From Acidobacteriaceae bacterium (GTDB lineage Bacteria > Acidobacteriota > Terriglobia > Terriglobales > Acidobacteriaceae), in the NCBI GenBank assembly GCA_003168355.1, contig PMSQ01000201.1, positions 1-64,000 of the forward strand: 64,000 bases of DNA, written 5' to 3'. A model generated the notes under the pieces. The model was not told the DNA's origin. It made no database searches and worked only from the letters and a program-made list of their open reading frames with translations. Position numbers and translations under genes: made by a program. This document shows, in pieces, positions 9,389-17,276 of the stretch. Each line of letters starts with the position of its first letter. The stretch's first letter is position 1.

Positions 9389-9634
9389 CTACTTGCCGCC
9401 TTTCGAATGCTTGGAGATGTAGTCGATGGCGTCCTGCACGGTGCGGATTTTTTCCGCGTCCTCGTCGGGAATCTCGATGTCGAAGCCTTCTTCGAAGGCC
9501 ATCACCAGTTCGACCGTGTCCAGTGAATCCGCCCCCAGGTCGTCCACGAACGAAGCGCTGGAGGTGACTTCGCCCTCGTCCACGCCCAACTGCTCTACGA
9601 TGATCTGCTTAACTTTTTCGTCAACGGCTGCCAT
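9389..9634 (-). CDS. acpP: Acyl carrier protein
   Basis: An 81-residue acidic protein that carries acyl chains on a 4'-phosphopantetheine arm. The attachment serine is Ser37 in [13 protein letters not shown] good Shine-Dalgarno sequence (GAGGAGAATC before ATG) fixes the start. It is the first gene of the acpP-fabF operon. The AcpS that would add the phosphopantetheine group is encoded 7 kb away at 16692. Confidence 0.97.
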   Translation of the reverse strand: MAAVDEKVKQIIVEQLGVDEGEVTSSASFVDDLGADSLDTVELVMAFEEGFDIEIPDEDAEKIRTVQDAIDYISKHSKGGK

Positions 9635-9747
9635 GATTCTCCTCGCTTGACTCGATTTGATTTGAAATTCGATGCCGGGATGCAGATCGCCGAATGCAAA
9701 ATCCCTAGCTCCTCAGATGCCACCGCAACGGAAAAAGGCGAACGTGT

Positions 9748-9777
9748 AGTGTAATGGTCCCGGTAAACGGCTGTAAA
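9748..9777 (-). promoter_or_regulatory. Probable sigma-70 promoter of acpP-fabF
   Basis: On the minus strand TTTACA (9777-9772) is followed after 18 bases by TACACT (9753-9748). Transcription would start near 9741, giving a leader of roughly 105 bases ahead of acpP. This leader contrasts with the very short leaders predicted for several single genes in the window. Confidence 0.5.
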
Positions 9778-9877
9778 GGATGCGCAGGCTTTGGGTAATG
9801 GCCAGTTTGACAAGGAAGCGAGCCAAACGCGCGATTATTGTGGCGCAAAGAACGCGCCACGTTGCACGGCTCGCCCA

Positions 9878-9914
9878 GATCCTTCGCTGCGCAAAGGCGC
9901 TTGCTCAGGATGAC
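9878..9914. repeat. Short intergenic palindrome of the AGATCC...GGATGACA type
   Basis: ATCCT (9879-9883) and AGGAT (9907-9911) bracket a G/C-rich loop, with flanks AG and GACA. A looser relative is seen near 27165-27215 (GAGATCCCTC...GGGATGAC). It lies in the 385-bp spacer between the divergent acpP and dtd genes, upstream of a possible dtd promoter around 9960. Confidence 0.45.
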
Positions 9915-10019
9915 AATCAAAACTGACCCACTACCCAGGTTCGTAAGGCCGACGCTGTGGTATACCTTCAGCATCCTAAACGTGGCCGCTCGTAACGGTC
10001 AAACCAACGGTCAAACCAC

Positions 10020-10469
10020 ATGCGTGCTGTAGTGCAGCGGGTGAGCCGCGCTCAAGTTACGGTGAACGGCGAGATGGCGGGTGAGATTGGCCTGGGGCTG
10101 CTGGTTTTGCTGGGCGTTGGGCGCGACGATACCGAGGACGATGCAACGTATCTGGCAGAAAAAATAGCGGGCTTGCGAGTTTTTGAAGATGCCCAGGGAA
10201 AAATGAACCGCAGCGTGCGGGATGCGGGCGGGAGCGTGCTCGCGGTTTCGCAGTTCACGCTGTACGGGGACGTGAGGCGGGGAAAGCGGCCTTCGTTCGA
10301 CGCCGCAGCGCCGCCGGAAAAGGCGCGATTGCTTTATGAATTCTTCGTGGAACAGATCCGGGCTGCAGGGCTGCGCTGCGAGACTGGACGCTTTCAGGAA
10401 ATGATGAAGGTGGAACTGGTGAACGAGGGGCCGGTGACTATTCTGTTGGATTCGGGGAAGAAGTTCTAG
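10020..10469 (+). CDS. dtd: D-aminoacyl-tRNA deacylase
   Basis: A 149-residue cytoplasmic proofreading enzyme that releases D-amino acids, and glycine mischarged on tRNA-Ala, from tRNA. The family signatures [17 protein letters not shown] (about 78-94) and [11 protein letters not shown] near the C-terminus (the cross-subunit Gly-cisPro-type loop) are both intact. The length is normal. The ATG gives [13 protein letters not shown], the standard N-terminus. It is monocistronic and divergent from acpP-fabF. Confidence 0.96.
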   Translation: MRAVVQRVSRAQVTVNGEMAGEIGLGLLVLLGVGRDDTEDDATYLAEKIAGLRVFEDAQGKMNRSVRDAGGSVLAVSQFTLYGDVRRGKRPSFDAAAPPEKARLLYEFFVEQIRAAGLRCETGRFQEMMKVELVNEGPVTILLDSGKKF

Positions 10470-10651
10470 ATTCGGGTGTTCAATTACTACCTCGCATAAC
10501 GATCTCTCACCGACGTAACCTTGCCGCACTCCCAGATCGCCAGTAACGTGCCCAATGAAGACATATCCTCGAAACGGAGCGATCTGTGACTCACGATACA
10601 TGCCCCAATGCAATCCCGGGTTCCTCGGTCCACCATTGCGGGTCTTCGTCG

Positions 10652-12076
10652 ATGGCGGTCAGAAGTGCCGTTGTTTTGCTGCTGCTTTTCACAAGCGGCT
10701 TCGCCGTTGCTGCCGATCAAAAATCAAACCCCAACCAATGCAGCATAAGTGAAGACGAACGCGTTGGCCTGAACGGCGACCTCAGCACTGATGTCCACGC
10801 AGCGCACAACTACGTGGAAACCATCGCGCGGATGCTCCGAGCAAAAGAGTTCGGGAAACTCGATTGTCTGGCCGATCATGCGCGAGCGGGCAAAGAAAGA
10901 TTTCCCGGCGGTATGTGGAAACTCAAACAACTGTACGCAGGACTGTACGAGCCGGTCCAATATCCAATGCATGCCACGCAAGAGGACTGGAAGACGCTTT
11001 TGCGGAATCTTGAGCAATGGGTGACCATGCACCCGAAATCCATTACCGCGCGTGTCGCGCTTGCCTCCGCCTACCTCGCTTATGCTGCCGACGCTCGGGG
11101 CGACGGTGATGCCAGCACGGTCACCGAAAGCGGATGGAAGCTGTTCGGTGAGCGCATCGCTAAAGCCCGCCGAGTACTCCAAGAAGCTTCAACCCTTCCC
11201 ACCAAGTGCCCTGAGTGGTACGTCGCTATGCTGCTGGTAGCGGAGAATCAGGACTGGGACGCGATGAAGAAACGCGCGCTCTTTGAGGAGGCATTCAAGT
11301 TTGAGCCGGGCTATTACTACTATGCTCGTGTCCGTGCAAGCCGCCTGCTGCCCAAATGGGCCGGAAAGCCGGGGGACACTGAGAAGTTTACCGAAGAGGT
11401 TGCCGACCGCATAGGCGGGGAGCGGGGAGACATCCTGTATTTTCAGGTCGCAAGCGCGAACTATGTGATTTGCGGATGTGACAGCGATCCACATCTCTCA
11501 TGGCAAAGGATCGAGCGAGGGTTTGAGGAATCTGAGAAGCAGTTGGGTGCGTCTATGCTGAACTTGAACAGGATTGCGTTTTTGGCGTCTGACTATGGTG
11601 AGACGGACCCAATCGTCGCGGAAAAAGCCTTGACCCGCATCGGAGAGCAGTGGGACGAGGAGACATGGAAGACAAAAGAAGAGTTTGCGAATGCGAAGCA
11701 ACGGGCAGCGAATAATGCGCCTATCCTAGCCAAACGGCGGGCCATAGAAGCGGCCGCGGACGCCAACATGCAAACGCCCGAAGGCCTTCGTTACGAGACC
11801 TCTCTCGAAGGACCTTACAAAGAATTGGTGCAACAATGTGTACGGCCAGAAGGTGGCGATGTGGGTAAGTTCAAGACGCTGCTCAACGTGGGCGAAAAAG
11901 GCACGGTCGAGGACATCAGGATCTACTGGCACAGCGCCGCTTCCCATTGCGTGTACGAGAAGCTGCAGGCACTTAAGCAAGAAAAAGCGACGCCGTTTCC
12001 GCCTCCTCCACAGGCTCCGTATTGGGTGAGGATTGATCTGGACTGGGCGGCCCTGGCTCCAATCGCGGCCAAGTGA
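10652..12076 (+). CDS. Secreted DUF4034-like protein
   Basis: 474 residues, starting at ATG 10652, which gives a clean signal peptide (MAVRSAVVLLLLFTSGFAVAA). An in-frame ATG 22 codons upstream would bury it. The middle (about 60-290) resembles DUF4034: a GGMWKLKQLYAGL block, a long-helix block with SAYLAYAADARG, EWYVAMLLVAENQDWD, then EPGYYYYARVRASRLLPKWAG. The pattern looks like TPR-type helical pairs. The last ~100 residues (VRPEGGDVGKFKTLLNVG onward) resemble a TonB C-terminal-type beta fold. Function is unknown and it probably acts in the periplasm. No operon partner is seen. Confidence 0.6.
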   Translation: MAVRSAVVLLLLFTSGFAVAADQKSNPNQCSISEDERVGLNGDLSTDVHAAHNYVETIARMLRAKEFGKLDCLADHARAGKERFPGGMWKLKQLYAGLYEPVQYPMHATQEDWKTLLRNLEQWVTMHPKSITARVALASAYLAYAADARGDGDASTVTESGWKLFGERIAKARRVLQEASTLPTKCPEWYVAMLLVAENQDWDAMKKRALFEEAFKFEPGYYYYARVRASRLLPKWAGKPGDTEKFTEEVADRIGGERGDILYFQVASANYVICGCDSDPHLSWQRIERGFEESEKQLGASMLNLNRIAFLASDYGETDPIVAEKALTRIGEQWDEETWKTKEEFANAKQRAANNAPILAKRRAIEAAADANMQTPEGLRYETSLEGPYKELVQQCVRPEGGDVGKFKTLLNVGEKGTVEDIRIYWHSAASHCVYEKLQALKQEKATPFPPPPQAPYWVRIDLDWAALAPIAAK

Positions 12077-12251
12077 ATTTCAAAAACTACCCGCAGCTGC
12101 TCCCCTAAGCCCCGCTCGTTTCCAGCAACGGGTCGGCCTGTTCGCGCGCCGGATCGGCCAAACTCCAACTGAAGGTTGCCGGGATTGGCGGCGTATGCCA
12201 GGGCAGTATCAAGATTGAGAAATACGTGTTTGTTGTGGGCCGATAATGTCG

Positions 12252-13121
12252 TCAGTGAGCGGCGAGGATCGTGTCGGCCACGCGAGCGGCTTCTACGGCT
12301 GCCTTTACATCGTGCGTGCGCAAAATGTGCGCACCTTTGAAAATCAAGATGGTATGGGCGGCGAGGTTTCCGTAGAGCCGGTCTGGCAGGGCAGCGTCTT
12401 TTCCATCTTTCGCCAGCATGCGGCCAATGAATGATTTTCTCGACGTTCCCGCCAGCAGCGGGAAGCCGAGCGATTGCAACTCCTGAAAGCGGGCCAGCAA
12501 AGGATAGTTCTGTTCGAAGTTTTTTCCGAAGCCAAAGCCGGGATCGAGGGCGATCCTTTCGCGGCGCACGCCGGCCAATACCGCCGCTTCCACCCACTCC
12601 CTGAGTTCGCGCCTGACCAGCAGCACAACATCGCCGGGCGGCGGCAAGGAGCGCCACTCTTCGGGACGGCCGCGCATGTGCATCAGAACGGCTCCGCATT
12701 TTACTTCGGAAATTGTGCGGGCCATTAGTGGATCCCAGCGAAAGCCACTGACGTCGTTGACGATCTCGGCTCCTGCCGCAACAGCAGCGCGCGCGACGCC
12801 GGCCTTGTAGGTGTCAACGGAGATCACCGCATCCGGGCGGAGTTTCTTGAGCTCAGTGATCACGGGTAACGCACGCCGCAGCTCCTCTTCCGCGTTTACG
12901 GCGACGATCGAGCCGGGGCGGGTGGATTCTCCGCCTACGTCAATGATGTCAGCGCCTTCTTCGAGCAACTGGATCGCGTGGGTGACGGCCTGGGCGGGAT
13001 CGAGGTAGAGGCCGCCGTCAGAAAAAGAGTCGGGGGTCACGTTGACGATGCCCATGATCAACGTGCGCTTGCCCAGTTCCAACGTGCGCGTACCCAGGCT
13101 CCACTGGAAGACAGCTCTCAT
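12252..13121 (-). CDS. folP: Dihydropteroate synthase
   Basis: 289 residues. It joins 6-hydroxymethyl-7,8-dihydropterin diphosphate with p-aminobenzoate in cytoplasmic folate synthesis. TIM-barrel signatures are all present: MGIVNVTPDSFSDGG near residue 23, DVGGESTRPGS near 60, ALDPGFGFGKN near 200 and LLAGTSRKSFIG near 230. The open frame extends upstream to 13853, but those 244 codons are the antisense of the DUF488 gene and carry no folP homology, so ATG 13121 is the start. It lies 95 bp downstream of the DUF488 gene on the same strand. Confidence 0.95.
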   Translation of the reverse strand: MRAVFQWSLGTRTLELGKRTLIMGIVNVTPDSFSDGGLYLDPAQAVTHAIQLLEEGADIIDVGGESTRPGSIVAVNAEEELRRALPVITELKKLRPDAVISVDTYKAGVARAAVAAGAEIVNDVSGFRWDPLMARTISEVKCGAVLMHMRGRPEEWRSLPPPGDVVLLVRRELREWVEAAVLAGVRRERIALDPGFGFGKNFEQNYPLLARFQELQSLGFPLLAGTSRKSFIGRMLAKDGKDAALPDRLYGNLAAHTILIFKGAHILRTHDVKAAVEAARVADTILAAH

Positions 13122-13216
13122 GGGGCAAATTCTAAATGAAAGAAGAGAGGGAGCGAAGATTGGGGATTCGAGTCCGGTTCGGCGAGTGCTGGCTGCGCGG
13201 GATAGATGAACTACGG

Positions 13217-13648
13217 CTACCTGCGGCGGACGGCCGCTTCCCGCGTGCGCATGGTCCGAAGCGCGCCCGGGCCTGTGCCGGTCGGCGGTTTGCGCATTCC
13301 GTCGAGCAAGTCCTTGAGCACGATGGCGTTGTTTCTCTTCTCGTTCTTCGAGGCATACACGAGTGTGACTCGCTTCCTCTTGCGAGCCAGGGTGTAAAGC
13401 TTCTGCAAATCCCTTTCGGCTTCGGGGCGGGCCAATTCCTTCAGGTAACGCTTGCGAAACATGAGCCATTGTTCCGGCTGCGCGTGATACCACCTCCGAA
13501 GTTCGTTGGAGGGAGCGAGATCGCGGAGCCACTCCTGTACATCGATCTGAGATTTTCGCAGACCGCGCGGCCACAGACGGTCGACCAGAACCCGCGCTCC
13601 ATCGGAACGCGACACCGCCTCGTAAACCCGTTTCACGGCAACTGGCAT
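13217..13648 (-). CDS. DUF488 protein (YeaO-like branch)
   Basis: About 143 residues. Recognisable DUF488 blocks are VLVDRLWPRGLRK near residue 22, WLRDLAPSNELRRWY, and VTLVYASKNEKRNNAIVLKDLL. This is the branch without the CxxxCHR motif. Two starts are possible: ATG 13648, preferred because a purine-rich AGAGGA lies upstream and TACAAT (13671-13676) would place the transcript start between the two; and ATG 13672, which overlaps that hexamer. Function of the family is unknown. A second DUF488 protein of the other branch is at 16136. Confidence 0.8.
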   Translation of the reverse strand: MPVAVKRVYEAVSRSDGARVLVDRLWPRGLRKSQIDVQEWLRDLAPSNELRRWYHAQPEQWLMFRKRYLKELARPEAERDLQKLYTLARKRKRVTLVYASKNEKRNNAIVLKDLLDGMRKPPTGTGPGALRTMRTREAAVRRR

Positions 13649-13747
13649 GGCTTTGCAGCTTTCCTCTATCATTGTAAGTCGACTGGATTCCCGCGGCTGT
13701 GGGAAACTCGGCACGCATAAGCCGGATCGAGTGACCGAAAGTAAAGA

Positions 13748-14164
13748 ATGCGAGTGATTGGCGTGATCGAACGACAGTACAACCGGCGACTCCCGCTGGG
13801 CCCATGGCATTGGATTGGTGCGGCTCTGGCCGCATGGATTGTGCTCGCCGCACTCGCGGGTTGCGATGTCGAGCGTCGCAAATCAGACGCCGAACTCGGC
13901 CTGAATGCCCAGCAGGCGGCCGGCCGCAAGATTTATGACAACTACTGCGACCGCTGTCACCGGCCCGATTCCACCAAAGGGAAAAAAGGCCCGGGGTTGA
14001 AGGGCGTGTTCCGGCATCAATATCTTCCCCAGACCGGATTGCCCGCGAATGACGACCGCGTGAGCGATATTATTCGCAACGGCCGCCCCGATATGACGGG
14101 CTATGGCCAGGTGCTGAGCCCGCAAGATATGCAGGACTTGCTGGCCTACATGCACACACTGTAG
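13748..14164 (+). CDS. Lipoprotein monoheme cytochrome c
   Basis: 138 residues. A membrane segment ends in the lipobox LAALAGC, so the mature protein is probably a lipid-anchored periplasmic cytochrome. One heme site, CDRCH, lies near residue 67. A methionine in RPDMTGYG near 116 is a plausible sixth ligand, as in class I cytochromes c. It is divergent from the DUF488 gene with a 100-bp shared promoter region. It is 33 kb from the oxidase operon, so a role as its electron donor is only a possibility. Confidence 0.85.
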   Translation: MRVIGVIERQYNRRLPLGPWHWIGAALAAWIVLAALAGCDVERRKSDAELGLNAQQAAGRKIYDNYCDRCHRPDSTKGKKGPGLKGVFRHQYLPQTGLPANDDRVSDIIRNGRPDMTGYGQVLSPQDMQDLLAYMHTL

Positions 14165-14210
14165 CGGATAACCGGTTGAATCGTCCGTGCGTGGGGCTTT
14201 CTCTTCGTGG

Positions 14211-14216
14211 GATAAT
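14211..14216 (+). promoter_or_regulatory. -10 hexamer six bases before the selA GTG
   Basis: GATAAT is followed by CTTCGG and then the GTG at 14223, with no Shine-Dalgarno sequence. This is the same geometry as at 5082 and 26080, implying a leaderless selA mRNA. Confidence 0.5.
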
Positions 14217-14222
14217 CTTCGG

Positions 14223-15686
14223 GTGAAAACCACCGCACCATCGGAGCTTTTCCGCAAGCTTCCTTCCGTGGACGATGTGATGCGCGACCCCGCGGTTCGC
14301 TCACTGACGGAGAGTTACGGCCATGACCCCGTTGTGGATGCGACGCGGGTCGTGCTGGCCCGGCTACGGCAGGAAATTATGTCGGGGCTGTTGAACGAGG
14401 ATGCTCTGGAGCTTGCGCTCTCAGGACTGGCGGGCGCGGTTGAGAACGGGCTTCGGCAGGCGCTGGGGTACTCTCTGCGATCGGTGATCAACGCCACCGG
14501 CGTGATCCTGCATACCAACCTTGGCCGCGCTCCGCTGAGCGATGCCGCGATCGAGCATATCCGCGAGACAGTCGCGAGTTATTCCAATCTGGAGTTTGAC
14601 CTCGCCGCCGGGGCTCGCGGTAAGCGGGATGTACACGTGGACCGTCTGTTCCAGCGATTGTTGAATGCAGATATGGACAGCGCCGAGCTGCGCTCGGCGG
14701 GACGGGCAGGAGTGCCCGCCCCCACACAAACTGCAACCATTGTGGTCAATAACAATGCGGCCGCGGTGCTGCTGGCGCTGAATACACTGGCGGAGGGCGG
14801 GGAAGTCGTTGTCTCGCGAGGCGAACTGGTGGAGATCGGCGGCTCGTTCCGGATTCCCGATGTGATGGCGAAGTCCGGAGCGATCCTGCGCGAGGTGGGT
14901 ACGACGAACCGAACCCGTACCGCCGACTACGAGGCGGCGGTCACTGAAAGGACGCGGCTGTTGCTGCGCGTACACCGCTCGAACTTTGAGATCACGGGCT
15001 TCACCGAGCGAGCGCCTACTGTTGAACTGGTGGCGCTGGCGCGCAAGCGCGGCGTTCCGCTGATGGAAGACCTGGGCAGCGGCGCGCTGTTTGATCTGCG
15101 CTCGGTCGGAATCGGCGGCGAGCCGGGCGTGCTGGACAGCCTGCGCAGCGGCGTCGACATCGTTACTTATAGCGGAGACAAGCTGCTCGGCGGTCCGCAG
15201 GCGGGGTTGATCAGCGGAGGTTCGGAGTTGATCGCACGCCTGCGGTCGAATTCGCTGTTTCGGGCGTTGCGGGTGGACAAGCTGGTCTATGCCGCGCTGG
15301 AAGCGACTCTTCTCGCATACATCCGCCGGGATCACGATGCGATTCCAACGCTGCGCATGATGCGGCTTTCGAAAGAAGCGATCGGCGAGCGGGCGGAGGC
15401 ATTGGCGGCGCGAGTTGCCGGACCGAAATTGAAAGTTGAAATCGTGGATGGTGAATCGATTCTTGGCGGCGGCGCTGCGCCATCTTCTGTGCTGCCCACG
15501 CGGCTGCTGGCGCTGAGTTGCGAGGACCTGAGTGCCGACGAGCTGGCCGCACGCCTGCGTAGTTCGGAGCCTCCGATAATTGCCCGCGTCGAGGAAGGCC
15601 GCGTGCTGCTGGATTTGCGGACGGTGTTTCCGGAACAGGGTGCTGCGGTCGAAAGGGCTCTTGCCGCGCTCGGCCAGAATCGATAA
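14223..15686 (+). CDS. selA: L-seryl-tRNA(Sec) selenium transferase
   Basis: 487 residues, a PLP enzyme that converts Ser-tRNA(Sec) to Sec-tRNA(Sec) using selenophosphate. The family core is intact: INATGVILHTNLGRAPLS near 90, VVNNNAAAVLLAL near 177, and TYSGDKLLGGPQAG near 315-330 with the PLP lysine at about 320. The GTG at 14223 is preferred because it gives the usual FRKLPSVDDVMRD start and sits six bases after GATAAT. Residues about 155-170 are encoded by an inserted palindromic element. selB, selD and tRNA-Sec are not in the window, so whether the pathway is complete is unknown. Confidence 0.93.
   Translation: MKTTAPSELFRKLPSVDDVMRDPAVRSLTESYGHDPVVDATRVVLARLRQEIMSGLLNEDALELALSGLAGAVENGLRQALGYSLRSVINATGVILHTNLGRAPLSDAAIEHIRETVASYSNLEFDLAAGARGKRDVHVDRLFQRLLNADMDSAELRSAGRAGVPAPTQTATIVVNNNAAAVLLALNTLAEGGEVVVSRGELVEIGGSFRIPDVMAKSGAILREVGTTNRTRTADYEAAVTERTRLLLRVHRSNFEITGFTERAPTVELVALARKRGVPLMEDLGSGALFDLRSVGIGGEPGVLDSLRSGVDIVTYSGDKLLGGPQAGLISGGSELIARLRSNSLFRALRVDKLVYAALEATLLAYIRRDHDAIPTLRMMRLSKEAIGERAEALAARVAGPKLKVEIVDGESILGGGAAPSSVLPTRLLALSCEDLSADELAARLRSSEPPIIARVEEGRVLLDLRTVFPEQGAAVERALAALGQNR
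14688..14727. repeat. Palindromic element inside the selA reading frame
   Basis: CTGCGCTCGGCGGGAC (14688-14703) is identical to the lead-in of the intergenic element at 5230-5245. It is followed by CGGGCA/TGCCCG around GGAG and then GCCCCCACAC, resembling the stems at 41325 and 62103. It adds about 13 codons (read RSAGRAGVPAPTQ) without breaking the frame, just before the conserved VVNNNAAAV block, where the family normally has a short turn. Confidence 0.8.
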
Positions 15687-15708
15687 CTTTTGCAGAGAGG
15701 AGTTTCTT

Positions 15709-16092
15709 ATGCGGAAACTTGCTTGGACACTACTGGCTGTGCTGGTAATGACCGTCGCGGGTGTTCCGGCTCAGGAAACCGTCATCGATGCCCGAGGTCG
15801 GGGGCCGATTGATCAGGAGCACACGAACTGGATTGATCACGTAATGCGTTCCATCTCAACCATCAAGCCAGGAATGAAACGAAGGGATCTTTTCACCGTG
15901 TTTACTGAGGAGGGCGGAATCTCCACACGCACGCGTAAAGGTTACGTCTACAAGCACTGCCCTTACATCAAAGTGGACGTGGAATTCTCTCCAGCCGACG
16001 CCGATACAAATCCGGATGCACTGACCGAGAACCCTGAGGACACAATCGTCAAGATTTCCCGGCCGTATCTGGAGTACGCGCACGTGGACTAG
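15709..16092 (+). CDS. Small secreted protein of unknown function
   Basis: 127 residues with a good ribosome binding site (GAGAGGAG seven bases before the ATG) and a clear signal peptide ending near VPAQE. The mature part has no motif I recognise. It contains a SISTIKPGMKRRDLFTVF segment reminiscent of small lipoprotein-like folds that open with a 'pGms..dV' helix, but this is weak. It follows selA by 22 bp and may be co-transcribed with it. Confidence 0.6.
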   Translation: MRKLAWTLLAVLVMTVAGVPAQETVIDARGRGPIDQEHTNWIDHVMRSISTIKPGMKRRDLFTVFTEEGGISTRTRKGYVYKHCPYIKVDVEFSPADADTNPDALTENPEDTIVKISRPYLEYAHVD

Positions 16093-16135
16093 CCTTGTCT
16101 GAGCAACGGGTTTGGAAAGGCTGACCAATCATGCT

Positions 16136-16666
16136 GTGGCTACGCTCTACACAATCGGACACTCAACGCGGCCGTTCAACGACCTAGTCGAAACGCTTCG
16201 GGCCCACGCGATTGAAACGCTGGTAGATATCCGCGCATTCCCCATGTCGCGGCGGCTGCCGCAATTCGATCGAGAATCCTTGGAAAAGAGTTTGCCCGTA
16301 GCCGGAATCAGGTATGTTTGGATGAAAGCCCTGGGAGGCTATCGCAAGAAAAGTCGCGAAGATTCCCCGCACATTGCACTCCGCAACGAAAGCTTTCGCA
16401 ACTACGCCGACTATATGCTGACTGCGGAATTCGAAAATGCAATGGCAGAACTGGTTGCACTGGCCGAAGGTTCCCGCATCGCCTACATGTGTGCTGAGCG
16501 TGTGTACTTCCACTGTCATCGGATGCTGGTCTCCGACTGGCTGGTCGCGCATGGACATGAGGTGATGCATATCGACGGGCCGGGCCCGGCAAAGCGTCAC
16601 AGCTTAACCGCAGAAGCGCGTATGGTGAATGGCGCACTGATTTACCGCGGTGACCGTCTGCTGTAG
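16136..16666 (+). CDS. DUF488 protein with CxxxCHR-type motif
   Basis: 176 residues opening LYTIGHSTRPF, the standard N-terminus of this branch. It continues with VDIRAFPMSRRLPQFD and ends with MCAERVYFHCHRMLVSDWL, the Cys/CHR block. The cysteine and CHR are conserved in the branch and may bind metal or nucleic acid, but no function is proven. GTG 16136 is preferred because family homology begins there; an in-frame TTG at 16112 is the alternative. It is only distantly related to the DUF488 protein at 13217. Confidence 0.85.
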   Translation: MATLYTIGHSTRPFNDLVETLRAHAIETLVDIRAFPMSRRLPQFDRESLEKSLPVAGIRYVWMKALGGYRKKSREDSPHIALRNESFRNYADYMLTAEFENAMAELVALAEGSRIAYMCAERVYFHCHRMLVSDWLVAHGHEVMHIDGPGPAKRHSLTAEARMVNGALIYRGDRLL

Positions 16667-16691
16667 TGTAGCGAGAAAGTGTAGCGAGAAT

Positions 16692-17069
16692 ATGATCGTC
16701 GGCACAGGCATTGACATCGCGGAGGTTCCACGAATCCGGCAATCGATTGAACGCTTTGGCGACCGCTTTCTGCAGCGCATCTATACCGCGGGCGAAATCC
16801 GCTACTGCGACTCCAAGGCCAACCGGGTGGAGCGTTACGCCGCACGCTTCGCTGCCAAAGAAGCGGCCATGAAGGCCTTGGGCACGGGCTGGAGCCACGG
16901 CGTGCGCTGGCGCGATTGCGAAGTCGCGCGGCTGCCGGGCGGACGTCCGACCATTGCGTTTCACGGAAAAGCCGGCGAGATTGCCGCCAGGCTTGGCGTG
17001 AAGAATACCGCTCTGTCGCTTTCGCACACTGCCGAGCAGGCCATCGCGCAAGTGATTTTGGAGAGCTAG
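16692..17069 (+). CDS. acpS: Holo-[acyl-carrier-protein] synthase
   Basis: 125 residues. It transfers 4'-phosphopantetheine from CoA to the ACP serine. Both signatures of the AcpS branch are present: GTGIDIAEVPRI at the N-terminus (Mg-binding Asp) and RYAARFAAKEAAMKALG near 52-68. The start is ATG 16692; immediately upstream GTGTAGCGAGAA occurs twice in tandem (with one base between), which includes the stop of the DUF488 gene. No Shine-Dalgarno sequence is obvious. Confidence 0.95.
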   Translation: MIVGTGIDIAEVPRIRQSIERFGDRFLQRIYTAGEIRYCDSKANRVERYAARFAAKEAAMKALGTGWSHGVRWRDCEVARLPGGRPTIAFHGKAGEIAARLGVKNTALSLSHTAEQAIAQVILES

Positions 17070-17087
17070 AGCCGGTCCCTCGGTGGC

Positions 17088-17169
17088 TGAAGCCCGCATT
17101 GATTGTGGACACTTTGCGCGGCCCGTTCGGCTTCGCTCAGGGCAGGCTGCTGAAGCGCCGCTCTTCCAC
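17088..17169. repeat. Composite palindromic element with a 26-bp insert
   Basis: From GGCTGAAGCCCGCA to GCGCCGCTCTTCCAC this stretch matches, in reverse orientation, the element at 60561-60620. The only major difference is an extra 26 bp at 17123-17148 (CCGTTCGG...GGCAGGCT), which the other copy lacks; removing it restores GCGCGGC joined to GCTGAAG. The inserted piece is of the same type as those at 24594, 41203 and 57920. Confidence 0.85.
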
Positions 17170-17276
17170 ATTCCTGTCTGCATTTTTAAGTTTTTCGACA
17201 CGAGGCTCAACGCCACGCCCTTTCGGGGCTCCGCGCTCTACCTAGCTTCTGCTAGACTGGCGCATTCCATTTCATC

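Noticed and set aside
13122-13853. Apparent N-terminal extension making a 533-residue FolP fusion
   Set aside because: The extra frame lies over the DUF488 gene on the same strand in a different register; homology to FolP starts exactly at ATG 13121.
14223-15686. Possible local selenoprotein genes with in-frame TGA near selA
   Set aside because: No gene in the neighbourhood shows an interrupted frame at a conserved Cys/Sec position; selB, selD and tRNA-Sec were not found here.
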